Source: Cytophagaceae bacterium
GTDB taxonomy: Bacteria; Bacteroidota; Bacteroidia; Cytophagales; Flexibacteraceae
DNA length: 64,000 bases
Assembly: GCA_947458545.1 (NCBI GenBank)
Contig: CANGYH010000008.1
Span: forward strand, 44,144 to 108,143
Direction: 5' to 3'
Shown: positions 9,657 through 18,194 of the stretch, piece by piece
How the letters are laid out: each line of letters begins with the position of its first letter
Numbering within the stretch: the stretch's first letter is position 1
The notes under the pieces: model-generated
Told to the model about the DNA's origin: nothing
What the model saw: only the letters and a program-made list of their open reading frames with translations
Database searches by the model: none
Translations under genes and position numbers: made by a program

Positions 9657-10415
9657 TTAGCGGCGGGGTTTAGAGGTGGTTTTCGGTACAGGTACGGCTT
9701 TCAGCGTCAGCCGGGTAAAGAGGCCGGCGTCTATCCAGGCGCGGTTTTTATCAGGCCCGTCTATGGGCATCGAGCCCAGAAAGGTCTCGCGCTCAAGGCT
9801 GTGGTCGTTGTCGCAGTAGGCCAGGGCAAAGCCGAGCGTCAGGCCCGGGGCCAGCATCATCGGCACCTGCCCGGCGCGGCGCTGCTCAAAAGTGCTGTCG
9901 TACAGGCTCACCCGGCACTCCCATACGGAGGTGCGGCCCTGTGTAACCCGCTTAAACTGCACATGGCTTGGCAGACTGATGGGCCGCTCGTCGGTGCCCA
10001 GGTCCATCACCTCGCCGGCCAGGCCCAGGTGGTAGGCAAAAGCCTGGTGGTTGTACTGGTGCCCCCCGCCCGAGGCGTCGGGGTCCACAAAAATCTCCAG
10101 GCAGTCATCGTCCCAGTAGCGGTCGGATGGGCTGGCGTGGGTATCGGCCAGCGTATCGTCGGTCACCTCTGCCAACACATAGAGCGCATCCCTGGCCGCC
10201 ACCACCTTATACCGGGCCGACAAATCGCTCTCTGCCGCAGGCACCCCCGCCCACAGATGCGCCAAAGGCTGCCAAGTCGCTGCCGCCCAGGCAGCATCCG
10301 TCCCCTTACCATCCACCCGCGGCGCCGTCTGCACAAACGGCACAAACTCCACCGGCTGGGCAAAGCCCAACTGGCCAACCAGAACAGCCACTACAAAACC
10401 AAATAAACACTTCAT
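9657..10415 (-). CDS. Exported CBM9-like (carbohydrate-binding family 9-like) protein
   Basis: A 252-residue exported protein with signal peptide [20 protein letters not shown]. The mature part is one family-9-like module: [18 protein letters not shown] at its start (the typical I-DG-x-D-x-W opening), [12 protein letters not shown], then [27 protein letters not shown] and FALAYCDND. Stand-alone CBM9-like proteins are common in Bacteroidota and presumed to bind sugars or polysaccharides in the periplasm, although binding is proven for few. It is the first gene of a two-gene unit with the DUF255 protein (2-bp gap). A tandem GC-rich repeat lies just upstream. Confidence 0.87.
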   Translation of the reverse strand: MKCLFGFVVAVLVGQLGFAQPVEFVPFVQTAPRVDGKGTDAAWAAATWQPLAHLWAGVPAAESDLSARYKVVAARDALYVLAEVTDDTLADTHASPSDRYWDDDCLEIFVDPDASGGGHQYNHQAFAYHLGLAGEVMDLGTDERPISLPSHVQFKRVTQGRTSVWECRVSLYDSTFEQRRAGQVPMMLAPGLTLGFALAYCDNDHSLERETFLGSMPIDGPDKNRAWIDAGLFTRLTLKAVPVPKTTSKPRR

Positions 10416-10446
10416 TTACAAAAGCTTAATAAGTGAAAGGTAGCAA

Positions 10447-10526
10447 GCTCCCCCTCTCCCCGAAAGGGGGAGAGGGGGCTGGGGGGTGAGGGGGTGCGCC
10501 CCACGCACAGGCGCCAATGGCTAAGG
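10447..10526 (+). repeat. GC-rich dispersed intergenic repeat, copy A1
   Basis: Palindromic head (CTCCCCCTCTCCCC, short loop, GGGGGAGAGGGGG), then CTGGGGGGTGAGGGGGTGCG and a tail CCCCACGCACAGGCGCCAATGG. It is tandem with copy A2 and shares the same tail. Confidence 0.85.
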
Positions 10527-10528
10527 CA

Positions 10529-10632
10529 CTCCCCCTCTCCTCTGGAGAGATTCTGCGCATTGAGCAGAGAAGGGGGCCGGGGGGTGAGGGTGCGCGCCCC
10601 ACGCACGGGCGCCAATGGTTAAGGTACTCCCC
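10529..10632 (+). repeat. GC-rich dispersed intergenic repeat, copy A2 (with loop insert)
   Basis: Same element as A1, but the palindrome loop holds the extra block ATTCTGCGCATTGAGCAGAG, itself a small hairpin. The tail CCCCACGCACGGGCGCCAATGG repeats that of A1, making a ~100-bp tandem duplication. Confidence 0.85.
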
Positions 10633-10637
10633 CCCTC

Positions 10638-11255
10638 CTAAGGCAGATTGATCGTAAAGTACGTCTTCACCAGCTTGATGCTCAGCGCCAGTAGAATAAT
10701 GCCAAACACCCGCCGCAGAATGTCAGACCCCGCCCGGCCCAGGCGCTGCTCCAGCCAGGCCGACGATTTGAGCACCACAAACACAAACACCAGGTTCAGC
10801 ACGATGCCCACCAGGATGTCAGGCACCTTATACGTTGCCCGCAAAGACAGGATAGTCGTCAGCGTACCAGCCCCGGCAATGAGCGGAAAAGCCAGCGGCA
10901 CAATACTCTGCACCGATGCACCGGCCTTGTCTAAGGCCTGCCCCTCTGCCGCATGGCTGCTGCGGAAGATGTTTCGGTCCAGAATCATCTCCAGCCCCAT
11001 CAAGAAGATTACCAGCGCCCCAGCCAGAGCAAAGCTGTCCACGTCCACGCCAAAGAGCTTCAGGATGCCGTCGCCCACAAACAGAAACGCCACCATGATG
11101 GCCCCGGCCACCAGCGTAGCCTTCCGCGCATGGATGTGGCCCGTTCGCTGTCGGATCTGGATCACCACCGGCAGCGCGCCCAAAATGTCTATGATGGCAA
11201 AAAGCGTGAGCGTGACCGAAAAAATGGCCTTGGGATTAAATTCTAAGGGGAACAT
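10638..11255 (-). CDS. MarC family integral membrane protein
   Basis: A 205-residue inner-membrane protein with six predicted hydrophobic helices. Start chosen at MFPLEFNPKAIFSVTLTLFA; the frame is open another 69 codons upstream but that part reads as non-coding (it crosses toward mutS2). Family marks are FAIIDILGALPVVIQI near the N-terminus, VDVDSFALAGALVIFLMGLEMI in the middle, and SIVPLAFPLIAGAGTLTTIL before the second half; MarC proteins are built from two similar three-helix halves. Transport substrate is unknown, and the old link to multiple antibiotic resistance is not supported for the family. Divergent from mutS2. Confidence 0.92.
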   Translation of the reverse strand: MFPLEFNPKAIFSVTLTLFAIIDILGALPVVIQIRQRTGHIHARKATLVAGAIMVAFLFVGDGILKLFGVDVDSFALAGALVIFLMGLEMILDRNIFRSSHAAEGQALDKAGASVQSIVPLAFPLIAGAGTLTTILSLRATYKVPDILVGIVLNLVFVFVVLKSSAWLEQRLGRAGSDILRRVFGIILLALSIKLVKTYFTINLP

Positions 11256-11351
11256 TGCGCCCTGCACCACCGTTTTGCCCGGGGGAGCCAGCCACAATAG
11301 CCAGCCCCCTCGGCGGAAGCGCCGTAAAATTGCGCCCGCAATCGCCAACGC

Positions 11352-13802
11352 ATGCAGTTGATCTACCCCGATACGTTCGAACAAAAAACCGGTTTCGACA
11401 CCCTGCGCCAGCGCCTGGCCGCCGAGTGCATGGGCCAGGCCGGCCGAGACTACTGCCTGCAAAGCCGCATAAGCACCAAGCCCGGCGTGGTAAACACCTG
11501 GCTAGAGCAGGTGGCCGAGTACCAACAACTGCTGGCCAACGGGCAAGACCTGCTCCAGGGCAACTATCCAGACATGAGCCTGCTGGCCCTGCGGCTCGAC
11601 ATCGAGGGCAGCTTTCTGCTCGAAGCTGAATTACACGACATCCGCCGCCTACTCGTCACCCTAGAGAGTATCTATAAATTCAGCCGACAGCGCGCGCCAG
11701 AGGCCTACCCCCAACTCGGCCGCATCACGGCCAACATCCAGAGCCTGGGCACGCCCCTGGCCCGCCTCAACCAAGCCCTAGACGACAGCGGCCGCCTGCG
11801 AGACACGGCCAGCACAGAGCTGCAACGCATCCGCCGCGCGATCCTTGAAGAACAGCGCGCCCTGCGCCGAAAGCTAGAGCAAATCCTCCGCCAGGCCCTG
11901 GCAGACGGCCACGCGCCAGACGGTGCCGAGATCACCATCCGCGGCGGCCGACTGGTAATCCCCATCGTGGCAGAGGCCAAGCGCCGCATCCGAGGCTTCG
12001 TGCACGACGAGTCGGCCACCGGCCAGACCGTCTTCTTGGAGCCAGCCGACGTACTGGATGGCAACAACCGCGTCCGCGAGCTGGAGTACGAGCAACGCCG
12101 CGAGGTGCAGCGCATCCTGCTCCAACTCACCGACGCCCTCCGAGCCGAGCGCGAGGGCCTAGATACCGGCTACGAGACCGTCAGCCTGCTAGACTTTATC
12201 CGCGCCAAGGCTCGATTCGCCTACAACATCCGCGCCGTACGCCCAGCCCTCAACCGCGATGGCATCCTGCACCTGCACCAGGCCCGCAACCCCGTGCTAG
12301 AGGATGTGCTGCAACGTGCAGGCCGCAGCATCGTGCCGCTCTCTTTACAGCTAGACCGTAACAGCCGCATCCTGGTCGTATCGGGCCCTAACGCCGGGGG
12401 CAAGTCGGCCAGCCTCAAGACGGTGGCCCTCATGCAGTACATGGCCCAGTTCGGCCTGCCCATCCCTGCCAGCGAGGACTCTACCCTGCCCGTCTTCGAG
12501 CGGTTTTTCATAGACATCGGAGACGACCAGTCGCTAGAAAACGACCTGTCCACCTACTCCAGCCACCTGGCCCACATGCGCCGCTTTTTAGAGCAGGCCA
12601 ACGAGCGCAGCCTGGTGCTGATAGACGAGTTTGGCACTGGCACAGACCCTGCCTACGGCGGCCCCATAGCCGCCGCCGTGCTCGAGGAGCTCAACCGCCG
12701 CCAGTGCTACGGCTTTGTCACCACGCACTACAGCAGCCTCAAAGACATGGCCGCCGGCACCCCCGGCCTGCAAAACGGCTCCATGCGGTTTGACGTGGCC
12801 GGCCTCAAACCCCTCTACGAGCTGCTGCCCGGCAAGCCAGGCTCCAGCTTTGCGCTAGAGATTGCCGAAAAAACCGGCCTGCCCGCCAAGGTGCTGGCCA
12901 GCGCCCGCCGGCGTGTAGGCAAAGCCCAGACAGACCTAGACAAACTGATTGTAGAGGTAGAAGCTGAGCGCACGGAGGTAGACCGCCTAAAACGCCAACT
13001 GGCAGAGCAAAAAAAGGTAACAGACAAGCTCCGCACCGAGTACGAGCAGATCACCGGCTACCTCTCTGAAAACCGCGCCGGGCTCATGCGCCAGGCCAAA
13101 GAAGAAGCCAAGCGCCTGGTGCAAGAGGCCAACCGCCGCATCGAGCAGACAATCCGCGACATCCGCGAGGCCGAAGCCGACAAAGAGCTAACCCGAGACC
13201 TGCGCAAAGACCTGCAAGCCTTTGACCAGGAGCTGGCCCTGACGGCCGAAGAGGCCGCCGCACCTGCCCAACCCACCCCCACCGGCAAAAAAGCCCAGCG
13301 CGAGGCCCAAAAGAAGGCCGAGGCAGGCCCCCTCGTCATAGAAGGCCCCATCGCCGAGGGCGACGCCGTCCGCATGAAGGGCACCGAGGTGCCCGGCACG
13401 GTGCTCTCGGTAAAAGGCAACCAGGCCCGCGTGCAGACGGGGCAGTTTACCAGCACCGTCAAAGTGTCTATGCTAGAGAAGCTAGACAAAAAAAGCGTAG
13501 CCAAGCCCCTGGAAACCACCGTCCGCGGCGTAGACATGAACCAGCGCCTGGCTGGCTTCCGCCACGAGCTAGACGTGCGTGGCCTCTACCCCGGCGACGC
13601 CATCGGCCAGGTAGATGAGTACATGGACAACGCCCTGCTGCTGGGCGTTGGCGAGGTGCGCATCTTGCACGGCAAAGGCAACGGCGTGCTCAAAACCCAG
13701 ATACGCAACCACCTGCGCACCAACTACCCCCAGGTGGCCCACCTGGCCTACGACCATGCCGACCGCGGCGGCGAGGGCATCACCATCGTAACGCTGGCAT
13801 AG
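11352..13802 (+). CDS. mutS2: Endonuclease MutS2
   Basis: An 816-residue DNA-binding ATPase related to MutS, but of the type that acts in recombination control or ribosome rescue rather than mismatch repair. It lacks the MutS mismatch-recognition domain. Visible parts: core/lever helices (about 1-330), Walker A SGPNAGGKSA (about 343-352), signature STYSSHLAHM, Walker B LVLIDEFGTGTD (about 421), VTTHYSSLK, a long charged coiled coil (about 515-640), and a C-terminal Smr nuclease domain with LDVRGLYPGDA and HGKGNGVL (about 737-816). Length is typical (780-820). A 33-bp gap, with a promoter element inside it, leads to the MscS gene. Confidence 0.97.
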   Translation: MQLIYPDTFEQKTGFDTLRQRLAAECMGQAGRDYCLQSRISTKPGVVNTWLEQVAEYQQLLANGQDLLQGNYPDMSLLALRLDIEGSFLLEAELHDIRRLLVTLESIYKFSRQRAPEAYPQLGRITANIQSLGTPLARLNQALDDSGRLRDTASTELQRIRRAILEEQRALRRKLEQILRQALADGHAPDGAEITIRGGRLVIPIVAEAKRRIRGFVHDESATGQTVFLEPADVLDGNNRVRELEYEQRREVQRILLQLTDALRAEREGLDTGYETVSLLDFIRAKARFAYNIRAVRPALNRDGILHLHQARNPVLEDVLQRAGRSIVPLSLQLDRNSRILVVSGPNAGGKSASLKTVALMQYMAQFGLPIPASEDSTLPVFERFFIDIGDDQSLENDLSTYSSHLAHMRRFLEQANERSLVLIDEFGTGTDPAYGGPIAAAVLEELNRRQCYGFVTTHYSSLKDMAAGTPGLQNGSMRFDVAGLKPLYELLPGKPGSSFALEIAEKTGLPAKVLASARRRVGKAQTDLDKLIVEVEAERTEVDRLKRQLAEQKKVTDKLRTEYEQITGYLSENRAGLMRQAKEEAKRLVQEANRRIEQTIRDIREAEADKELTRDLRKDLQAFDQELALTAEEAAAPAQPTPTGKKAQREAQKKAEAGPLVIEGPIAEGDAVRMKGTEVPGTVLSVKGNQARVQTGQFTSTVKVSMLEKLDKKSVAKPLETTVRGVDMNQRLAGFRHELDVRGLYPGDAIGQVDEYMDNALLLGVGEVRILHGKGNGVLKTQIRNHLRTNYPQVAHLAYDHADRGGEGITIVTLA

Positions 13803-13821
13803 CCAAACCCACCCCAGGCCC

Positions 13822-13829
13822 CAACTTTG
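13822..13829 (+). promoter_or_regulatory. -7 element CAACTTTG for the MscS gene
   Basis: Two-base variant of TAnnTTTG ending 6 nt before the GTG start at 13836. The predicted transcript begins at or within a few nt of the start codon (see findings). Confidence 0.5.
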
Positions 13830-13835
13830 CACGCA

Positions 13836-14960
13836 GTGACAGAGCAAATACAAGACCTGCTACGCCGCTGGAACTGGCTCTACTTTGCCGAGCAGAACCC
13901 CATCCTGGCCACGGCGCTGGCCGTTACGGCGGTGCTGGCCCTCAGCTACCTGATTTATCAGGGGCTGGTGCTGGTGTTGCGCAGCCGCATGCAGCGCCGC
14001 AGCTTCCAGCTTTTCGACCTGCTGCGCCAGCAATGCTACCGCCCCGGGCTCTACACGGTTTTGGCGTTCGGGCTGATGCTGCTGGGCCCGCTGCTCCCCC
14101 TCAATGCCGACGGGCGCGGGGTTTTCAACCATGCCGTCACGCTGGTGCAGATTTTTTGCGCGGCATGGCTGGCCATCAGGGTGGTGGGCTCCTTTCAGGC
14201 CTATGCCCTGCGCCGCTACACAGAGGCCGCCGGCGCGGCCAACGTGCAGGTGCGCAAAACGTACACCCAATACAAAATCTTCGAGCGGCTGCTGGTCATC
14301 ACCATCGTGCTGCTGGCGGGCATCACCGCCCTTATGACGTTCGACGCCTTTCGGCAGGCGGGGCTTACCATCTTCGCCTCGGCCGGGGTGGCGGGTATCG
14401 TAGTGGGTTTTGCGGCCCAGCGCACGCTGGGAGGCATCCTGGCCGGTATTCAGATTGCCATCTCTCAGCCCATCCGTATTGACGACGCCATCATGGTAGA
14501 AGGCGATTTTGGCCGTGTAGAAGAGATTACCCTCACCTACGTCGTTATCCGCCTCTGGGACGACCGCCGCCTGGTCGTGCCAATCACCTACTTCATAGAG
14601 AAGCCCTTCCACAACTGGACCCGCAACAGCAGCCAGTTGCTCGGTGCCGTCGTGCTGCAGGTTGACCTTAATGCCGACGTTGCCCCCTTGCGGGCCCACT
14701 TTCTGGCCTGGATCGCCAATCAGCCCTTATGGGATGGCCGCCTGGCGCAGATGCAGGTGATAGATGCCAAAGACCGCCAGCAAGACGTCCGCTTCCTCTG
14801 CTCGGCCAAAGATGCCGACCACCTCTTCGACCTCCGCTGCCTGGTGCGAGAGCACATGCTCCAATACATATCCGCCAACTACCCCGAGGCCCTACCCCGC
14901 GCCCGGGTAGAAAACTACGCCGCCCCAGACCCCCTCACCCAAACGGGCGACAACGACTAG
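13836..14960 (+). CDS. MscS family mechanosensitive channel
   Basis: A 374-residue inner-membrane protein that would release solutes under membrane tension. Start placed at GTG 13836 (VTEQIQDLL); a TTG 9 bp earlier lies inside the promoter-like CAACTTTG and is unlikely to be transcribed. There are four hydrophobic segments (about 20-45, 65-90, 100-125, 155-180), then the pore-lining helix and MscS signature in AGLTIFASAGVAGIVVGFAAQRTLGGILAGIQIAI, followed by PIRIDDAIMVEGDFGRVEEI and RLVVPITYFIEKPFHNWTR of the beta domain. The C-terminal alpha/beta domain extends to about 350. It follows mutS2 closely but probably has its own promoter. Confidence 0.93.
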   Translation: MTEQIQDLLRRWNWLYFAEQNPILATALAVTAVLALSYLIYQGLVLVLRSRMQRRSFQLFDLLRQQCYRPGLYTVLAFGLMLLGPLLPLNADGRGVFNHAVTLVQIFCAAWLAIRVVGSFQAYALRRYTEAAGAANVQVRKTYTQYKIFERLLVITIVLLAGITALMTFDAFRQAGLTIFASAGVAGIVVGFAAQRTLGGILAGIQIAISQPIRIDDAIMVEGDFGRVEEITLTYVVIRLWDDRRLVVPITYFIEKPFHNWTRNSSQLLGAVVLQVDLNADVAPLRAHFLAWIANQPLWDGRLAQMQVIDAKDRQQDVRFLCSAKDADHLFDLRCLVREHMLQYISANYPEALPRARVENYAAPDPLTQTGDND

Positions 14961-15026
14961 CTACCAACCCGCACACACCCACAGGTTAGTTTATATGATC
15001 AGATAAGAGAGGCCTTATTGGGTTCT

Positions 15027-15083
15027 CTCCCCCTCTCCCCTGAAGGGAGAGAGGGGGCCGGGGGGTGAGGGGGTGCCTCCCCG
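15027..15083 (+). repeat. GC-rich dispersed intergenic repeat, copy B
   Basis: Short version: CTCCCCCTCTCCC, loop, GGGAGAGAGGGGG, then CCGGGGGGTGAGGGGGTGCC. Lies between the MscS gene and panD. Confidence 0.85.
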
Positions 15084-15146
15084 CAACCTCATTATCTGCA
15101 AGCGCAAAGCCCATTTGCCCCACACTGTGCCAAATTCGCACCCACA

Positions 15147-15494
15147 ATGCTCATTGAGGTCTTAAAGTCCAAGATTCACCGCGCCCGGGTTACCCAGGCC
15201 GAGCTACACTATGTAGGCTCCATCACCCTAGACGAAGACCTGATGGACGCCGCAGGCCTGCGCGAAAACGAGAAGGTGCAGGTCGTAAACGTCAACAACG
15301 GCGAGCGGCTAGAGACCTACGTCATCCGCGGAGACCGTGGCAGCGGCATCGTATGCCTCAACGGCCCGGCCGCCCGCAAAGCCGCCGTCGGCGACATCGT
15401 CATCGTCATAGGCTACGCCCTCATGACACCCGACGAAGCCGCCACCCACGTCCCCCAGATCATCTTCCCAGACGCCGACAACAAGGTCATCTAA
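15147..15494 (+). CDS. panD: Aspartate 1-decarboxylase proenzyme
   Basis: Converts L-aspartate to beta-alanine for pantothenate and coenzyme A synthesis in the cytoplasm. It is 115 residues long, of normal length. The self-cleavage site is visible as Y22-V-G24-S25-I, where the chain breaks between Gly24 and Ser25 to make the pyruvoyl cofactor. The catalytic surroundings K9-I-H-R-A-R and [21 protein letters not shown] are conserved. The gene stands alone between two copies of the GC-rich repeat; no panB or panC is in the window. Confidence 0.97.
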   Translation: MLIEVLKSKIHRARVTQAELHYVGSITLDEDLMDAAGLRENEKVQVVNVNNGERLETYVIRGDRGSGIVCLNGPAARKAAVGDIVIVIGYALMTPDEAATHVPQIIFPDADNKVI

Positions 15495-15542
15495 CCAAGG
15501 CCAAAGTAGCTGTGTCAGTCCGTCATGCCATTAAGTGCACTA

Positions 15543-15645
15543 ATGGCTCCCCCTCTCCCCTGAAGGGATTCTGCGCTTTGAGCAGAGAAGGGGGCTGGGG
15601 GGTGATGAGGGGGCCTCTCCCCACGCGCAGGCACCAAAGGGTTAG
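15543..15645 (+). repeat. GC-rich dispersed intergenic repeat, copy C (with loop insert)
   Basis: Head CTCCCCCTCTCCCCTGAAGGG, insert ATTCTGCGCTTTGAGCAGAG, then AAGGGGGCTGGGGGGTGATG and a CCCCACGCGCAGGCACC tail resembling that of A1/A2. Confidence 0.85.
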
Positions 15646-15698
15646 CGGGCCCCAAAGCCCGTCCCGACAAATAGTCCCCCCGCATCTTTACATTCCCA

Positions 15699-18149
15699 AT
15701 GGCCTACCCTCCTACCCGCACTTCCGCTAACCAACTGGGCCCCGGCCCAGACCGCTGGCAGCGCCGGGTACGCAAGCTATGGCTCTACAGCTGGGGCGGT
15801 TTCGGCGGGGTGCTGCTGCTCTTTACGCTGGTCAACATCAACCTCTTCGGCCTCTTCGGCTCCTCTCCCACGCTAGAGGGCCTGCAGGGGCCCCAACTGG
15901 CCCTACCTTCCGAGGTCTATTCGGCAGATTCCGTCCTGCTCGGCAAGTACTTCCGCGAGAACCGCACCCCGGTCGAAACCAAGGAGATTTCGCCCTACCT
16001 CTTCCATGCCCTGCTCGCTACCGAAGACATCCGCTTCGAGCAGCACAGCGGCATAGACCCCGCTGCTACCCTGGCCATCTTCTACTCCCTGGCCAAAGGC
16101 GACGGCAGGGGCGGCTCTACCATAACCCAGCAGTTGGCCAAAAACCTTTTCAAAACCCGGCGCGGTGCCTCTACGCAAGGCCTGCTGGCCCGCATCCCAG
16201 GCCTCTCTACCCTTATTGCCAAAATCAAGGAGTGGAACACGGCCATCAAGCTAGAGAAGAGCTACACCAAAGAGGAGATCATCACCTACTACTTCAACAC
16301 CGTTGACTTTGGCCGCAACAGCTACGGCATCAAAGCCGCCGCCAAGACCTTCTTCAGCAAGAACCCGTCTGAGCTAAACCGAGAAGAGTGCGCCCTGCTG
16401 GTGGGCATGCTCAAGGCCACCAGCAGCTACAACCCCTTCCGCAACTACGACCGTGCCCTGGCCCGCCGCAACACCGTGCTGGCGCAGATGCAGAAGTACG
16501 ACTTCATCGCCAAAGCACAGTACGATAGCCTCTCCAAGCTGCCCATCCGCCTGCAAGAGAGCAAAGAAGAGCACAGCGACGGCCCCCTAGACTACTACAA
16601 CACCAGCCTGACCCAGCAACTGGAGACCTGGTGCGACCAAAACAACCGCGACCTCTACGCCGACGGCCTCAAAATCTACCTGAGCATAGACACCCGCTAC
16701 CAGCAATATGCCCAAGAGGCCGTGTGGGAGCATATGAGCGCCCTGCAGCGCCGTTTCAAAGGGCACTGGGGCAAACAAGCCCCCTGGCGCGACGAAGCCG
16801 GCAACGAAATCCCCGGCTTTCTGGACTACCACATCCAGAAGACCGAGCACTGGAAACTGGCCATGCGCCGATACAACGGCAACATAGACTCCGTCCGCGC
16901 CTACCTGAACCGCCCCAAAAAGATGATGGTATTCCGCTGGGAGCAAGGCGAGCCCGGCTACGAAGAGCGCGAGATGAGCCCCATGGACTCGCTGGCCTAC
17001 TACAAGAGCCTGCTCCACGCCGGGTTCATGGTCATGAACCCCTTCAACGGGCACATCAAGGCCTGGGTCGGCGGGTTAGACTTTAAGCACTTCAAATACG
17101 ACCACGTCCGGCAGATGAAGCGGCAGCCAGGCTCCACCTTCAAGGGCTTTGTCTATGCCGCCGCCATCGAAAACGGCAAAGGCCCCTGCGACCGCCTGCA
17201 AGACCGCTACTTCCGCGTCGAGTACGAAGAGGAAGAAAAAGGCCTCACCGTCAAGCGTGAGTGGAGCCCCTCCAATGCCACGGGCTACTTCAGCGGCATT
17301 AACATGACGCTGCGCTACGGCATGGGCCGCTCCATCAACTCCATTGCTGCCCAGCTTACCGAGTACCTCGGCCAGCGCCTGTCGCCCGAAGAGAAAGAGG
17401 CCCGCCGCCCCCGCCTAGAGAAAGAGGGTTTCCGCGGCAACCTGCCCGACATCCTCTACGGCGCGCTCGAGGTGGCAGACTTTGCCCACAAGCTCGGCAT
17501 CAAGAGCCCCCTCAAGCCGGTGCCCTCCATCGGCCTGGGTGCCAACGACGTCTCCCTCTACGAGATGCTGGCGGCCTACTCCACCTTCCAGAACCAGGGC
17601 TTTGCCGGAGACCCGCTCCTCATCACCCGCATAGACGACAAGAACGGCAAAGAGCTGCGCCGCTTCACGGCCGCGCAAAAGCCGGTCATGTCTCCCGAAG
17701 CGGCCTGGCTGATGGTGCACATGCTCAAGGGCACCCTGCAAGAGCCCGGCGGCACGGCCCAGGCCCTCTTCAGCTACGACATCTTCCGCGGCAACGAGAT
17801 GGGCGGCAAAACCGGCACCAGCCAAAACCAGAGCGACGGCTGGTTCATCGGCCTGACCAAAGACCTCATCGGCGGGGCCTGGGCCGGTGCCGAGGAGCGC
17901 TCGGTGCACTTCCGCACCCTGCGCGCCGGGGAGGGCAGCAAAACGGCCCTACCCATGATGGGCCTCTTTATGGAGAAGGTGTACCGAGACCGCAGCCTAG
18001 GCGTCAAGATGGGGTACTTCCCCAAGCCCAAGGTCAAAATCCGTAAGTCGTACTATTGCAGCACCTACGTGCCCCGGCCCAAAGCGGCCACCGACAGCAC
18101 CACCACCGACGGTGCCCCCAGCCCTACGGACACGTTGCCCAGCTTGTAA
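15699..18149 (+). CDS. Penicillin-binding protein 1A (bifunctional peptidoglycan synthase)
   Basis: An 816-residue class A PBP that polymerises glycan strands and cross-links peptides on the outer face of the inner membrane. One membrane anchor lies near 30-50. The glycosyltransferase family 51 domain shows Glu109 in TEDIRFEQHSGID and the GGSTITQQLAKNLF motif. The transpeptidase domain has the nucleophile Ser479 in PGSTFK, S-I-N in GRSINS and K704-T-G in GGKTGTSQNQSDGWF. The C-terminal tail is Thr/Pro-rich. A -7-like CATCTTTA ends 8 nt before the ATG. GH3 and dxr follow in the same direction with 45- and 50-bp gaps, so an operon is possible. Confidence 0.96.
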   Translation: MAYPPTRTSANQLGPGPDRWQRRVRKLWLYSWGGFGGVLLLFTLVNINLFGLFGSSPTLEGLQGPQLALPSEVYSADSVLLGKYFRENRTPVETKEISPYLFHALLATEDIRFEQHSGIDPAATLAIFYSLAKGDGRGGSTITQQLAKNLFKTRRGASTQGLLARIPGLSTLIAKIKEWNTAIKLEKSYTKEEIITYYFNTVDFGRNSYGIKAAAKTFFSKNPSELNREECALLVGMLKATSSYNPFRNYDRALARRNTVLAQMQKYDFIAKAQYDSLSKLPIRLQESKEEHSDGPLDYYNTSLTQQLETWCDQNNRDLYADGLKIYLSIDTRYQQYAQEAVWEHMSALQRRFKGHWGKQAPWRDEAGNEIPGFLDYHIQKTEHWKLAMRRYNGNIDSVRAYLNRPKKMMVFRWEQGEPGYEEREMSPMDSLAYYKSLLHAGFMVMNPFNGHIKAWVGGLDFKHFKYDHVRQMKRQPGSTFKGFVYAAAIENGKGPCDRLQDRYFRVEYEEEEKGLTVKREWSPSNATGYFSGINMTLRYGMGRSINSIAAQLTEYLGQRLSPEEKEARRPRLEKEGFRGNLPDILYGALEVADFAHKLGIKSPLKPVPSIGLGANDVSLYEMLAAYSTFQNQGFAGDPLLITRIDDKNGKELRRFTAAQKPVMSPEAAWLMVHMLKGTLQEPGGTAQALFSYDIFRGNEMGGKTGTSQNQSDGWFIGLTKDLIGGAWAGAEERSVHFRTLRAGEGSKTALPMMGLFMEKVYRDRSLGVKMGYFPKPKVKIRKSYYCSTYVPRPKAATDSTTTDGAPSPTDTLPSL

Positions 18150-18194
18150 CTTACCTAAGCCGCCCCTAGCCCGCCTCTCCTCATTCAGCCGCGT

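Noticed and set aside
10163..10429. Pro/Arg-rich open frames around the CBM9 gene start and repeat A
   Set aside because: Frames derive from GC-rich repeat sequence or lie antisense to the signal-peptide region of the real gene.
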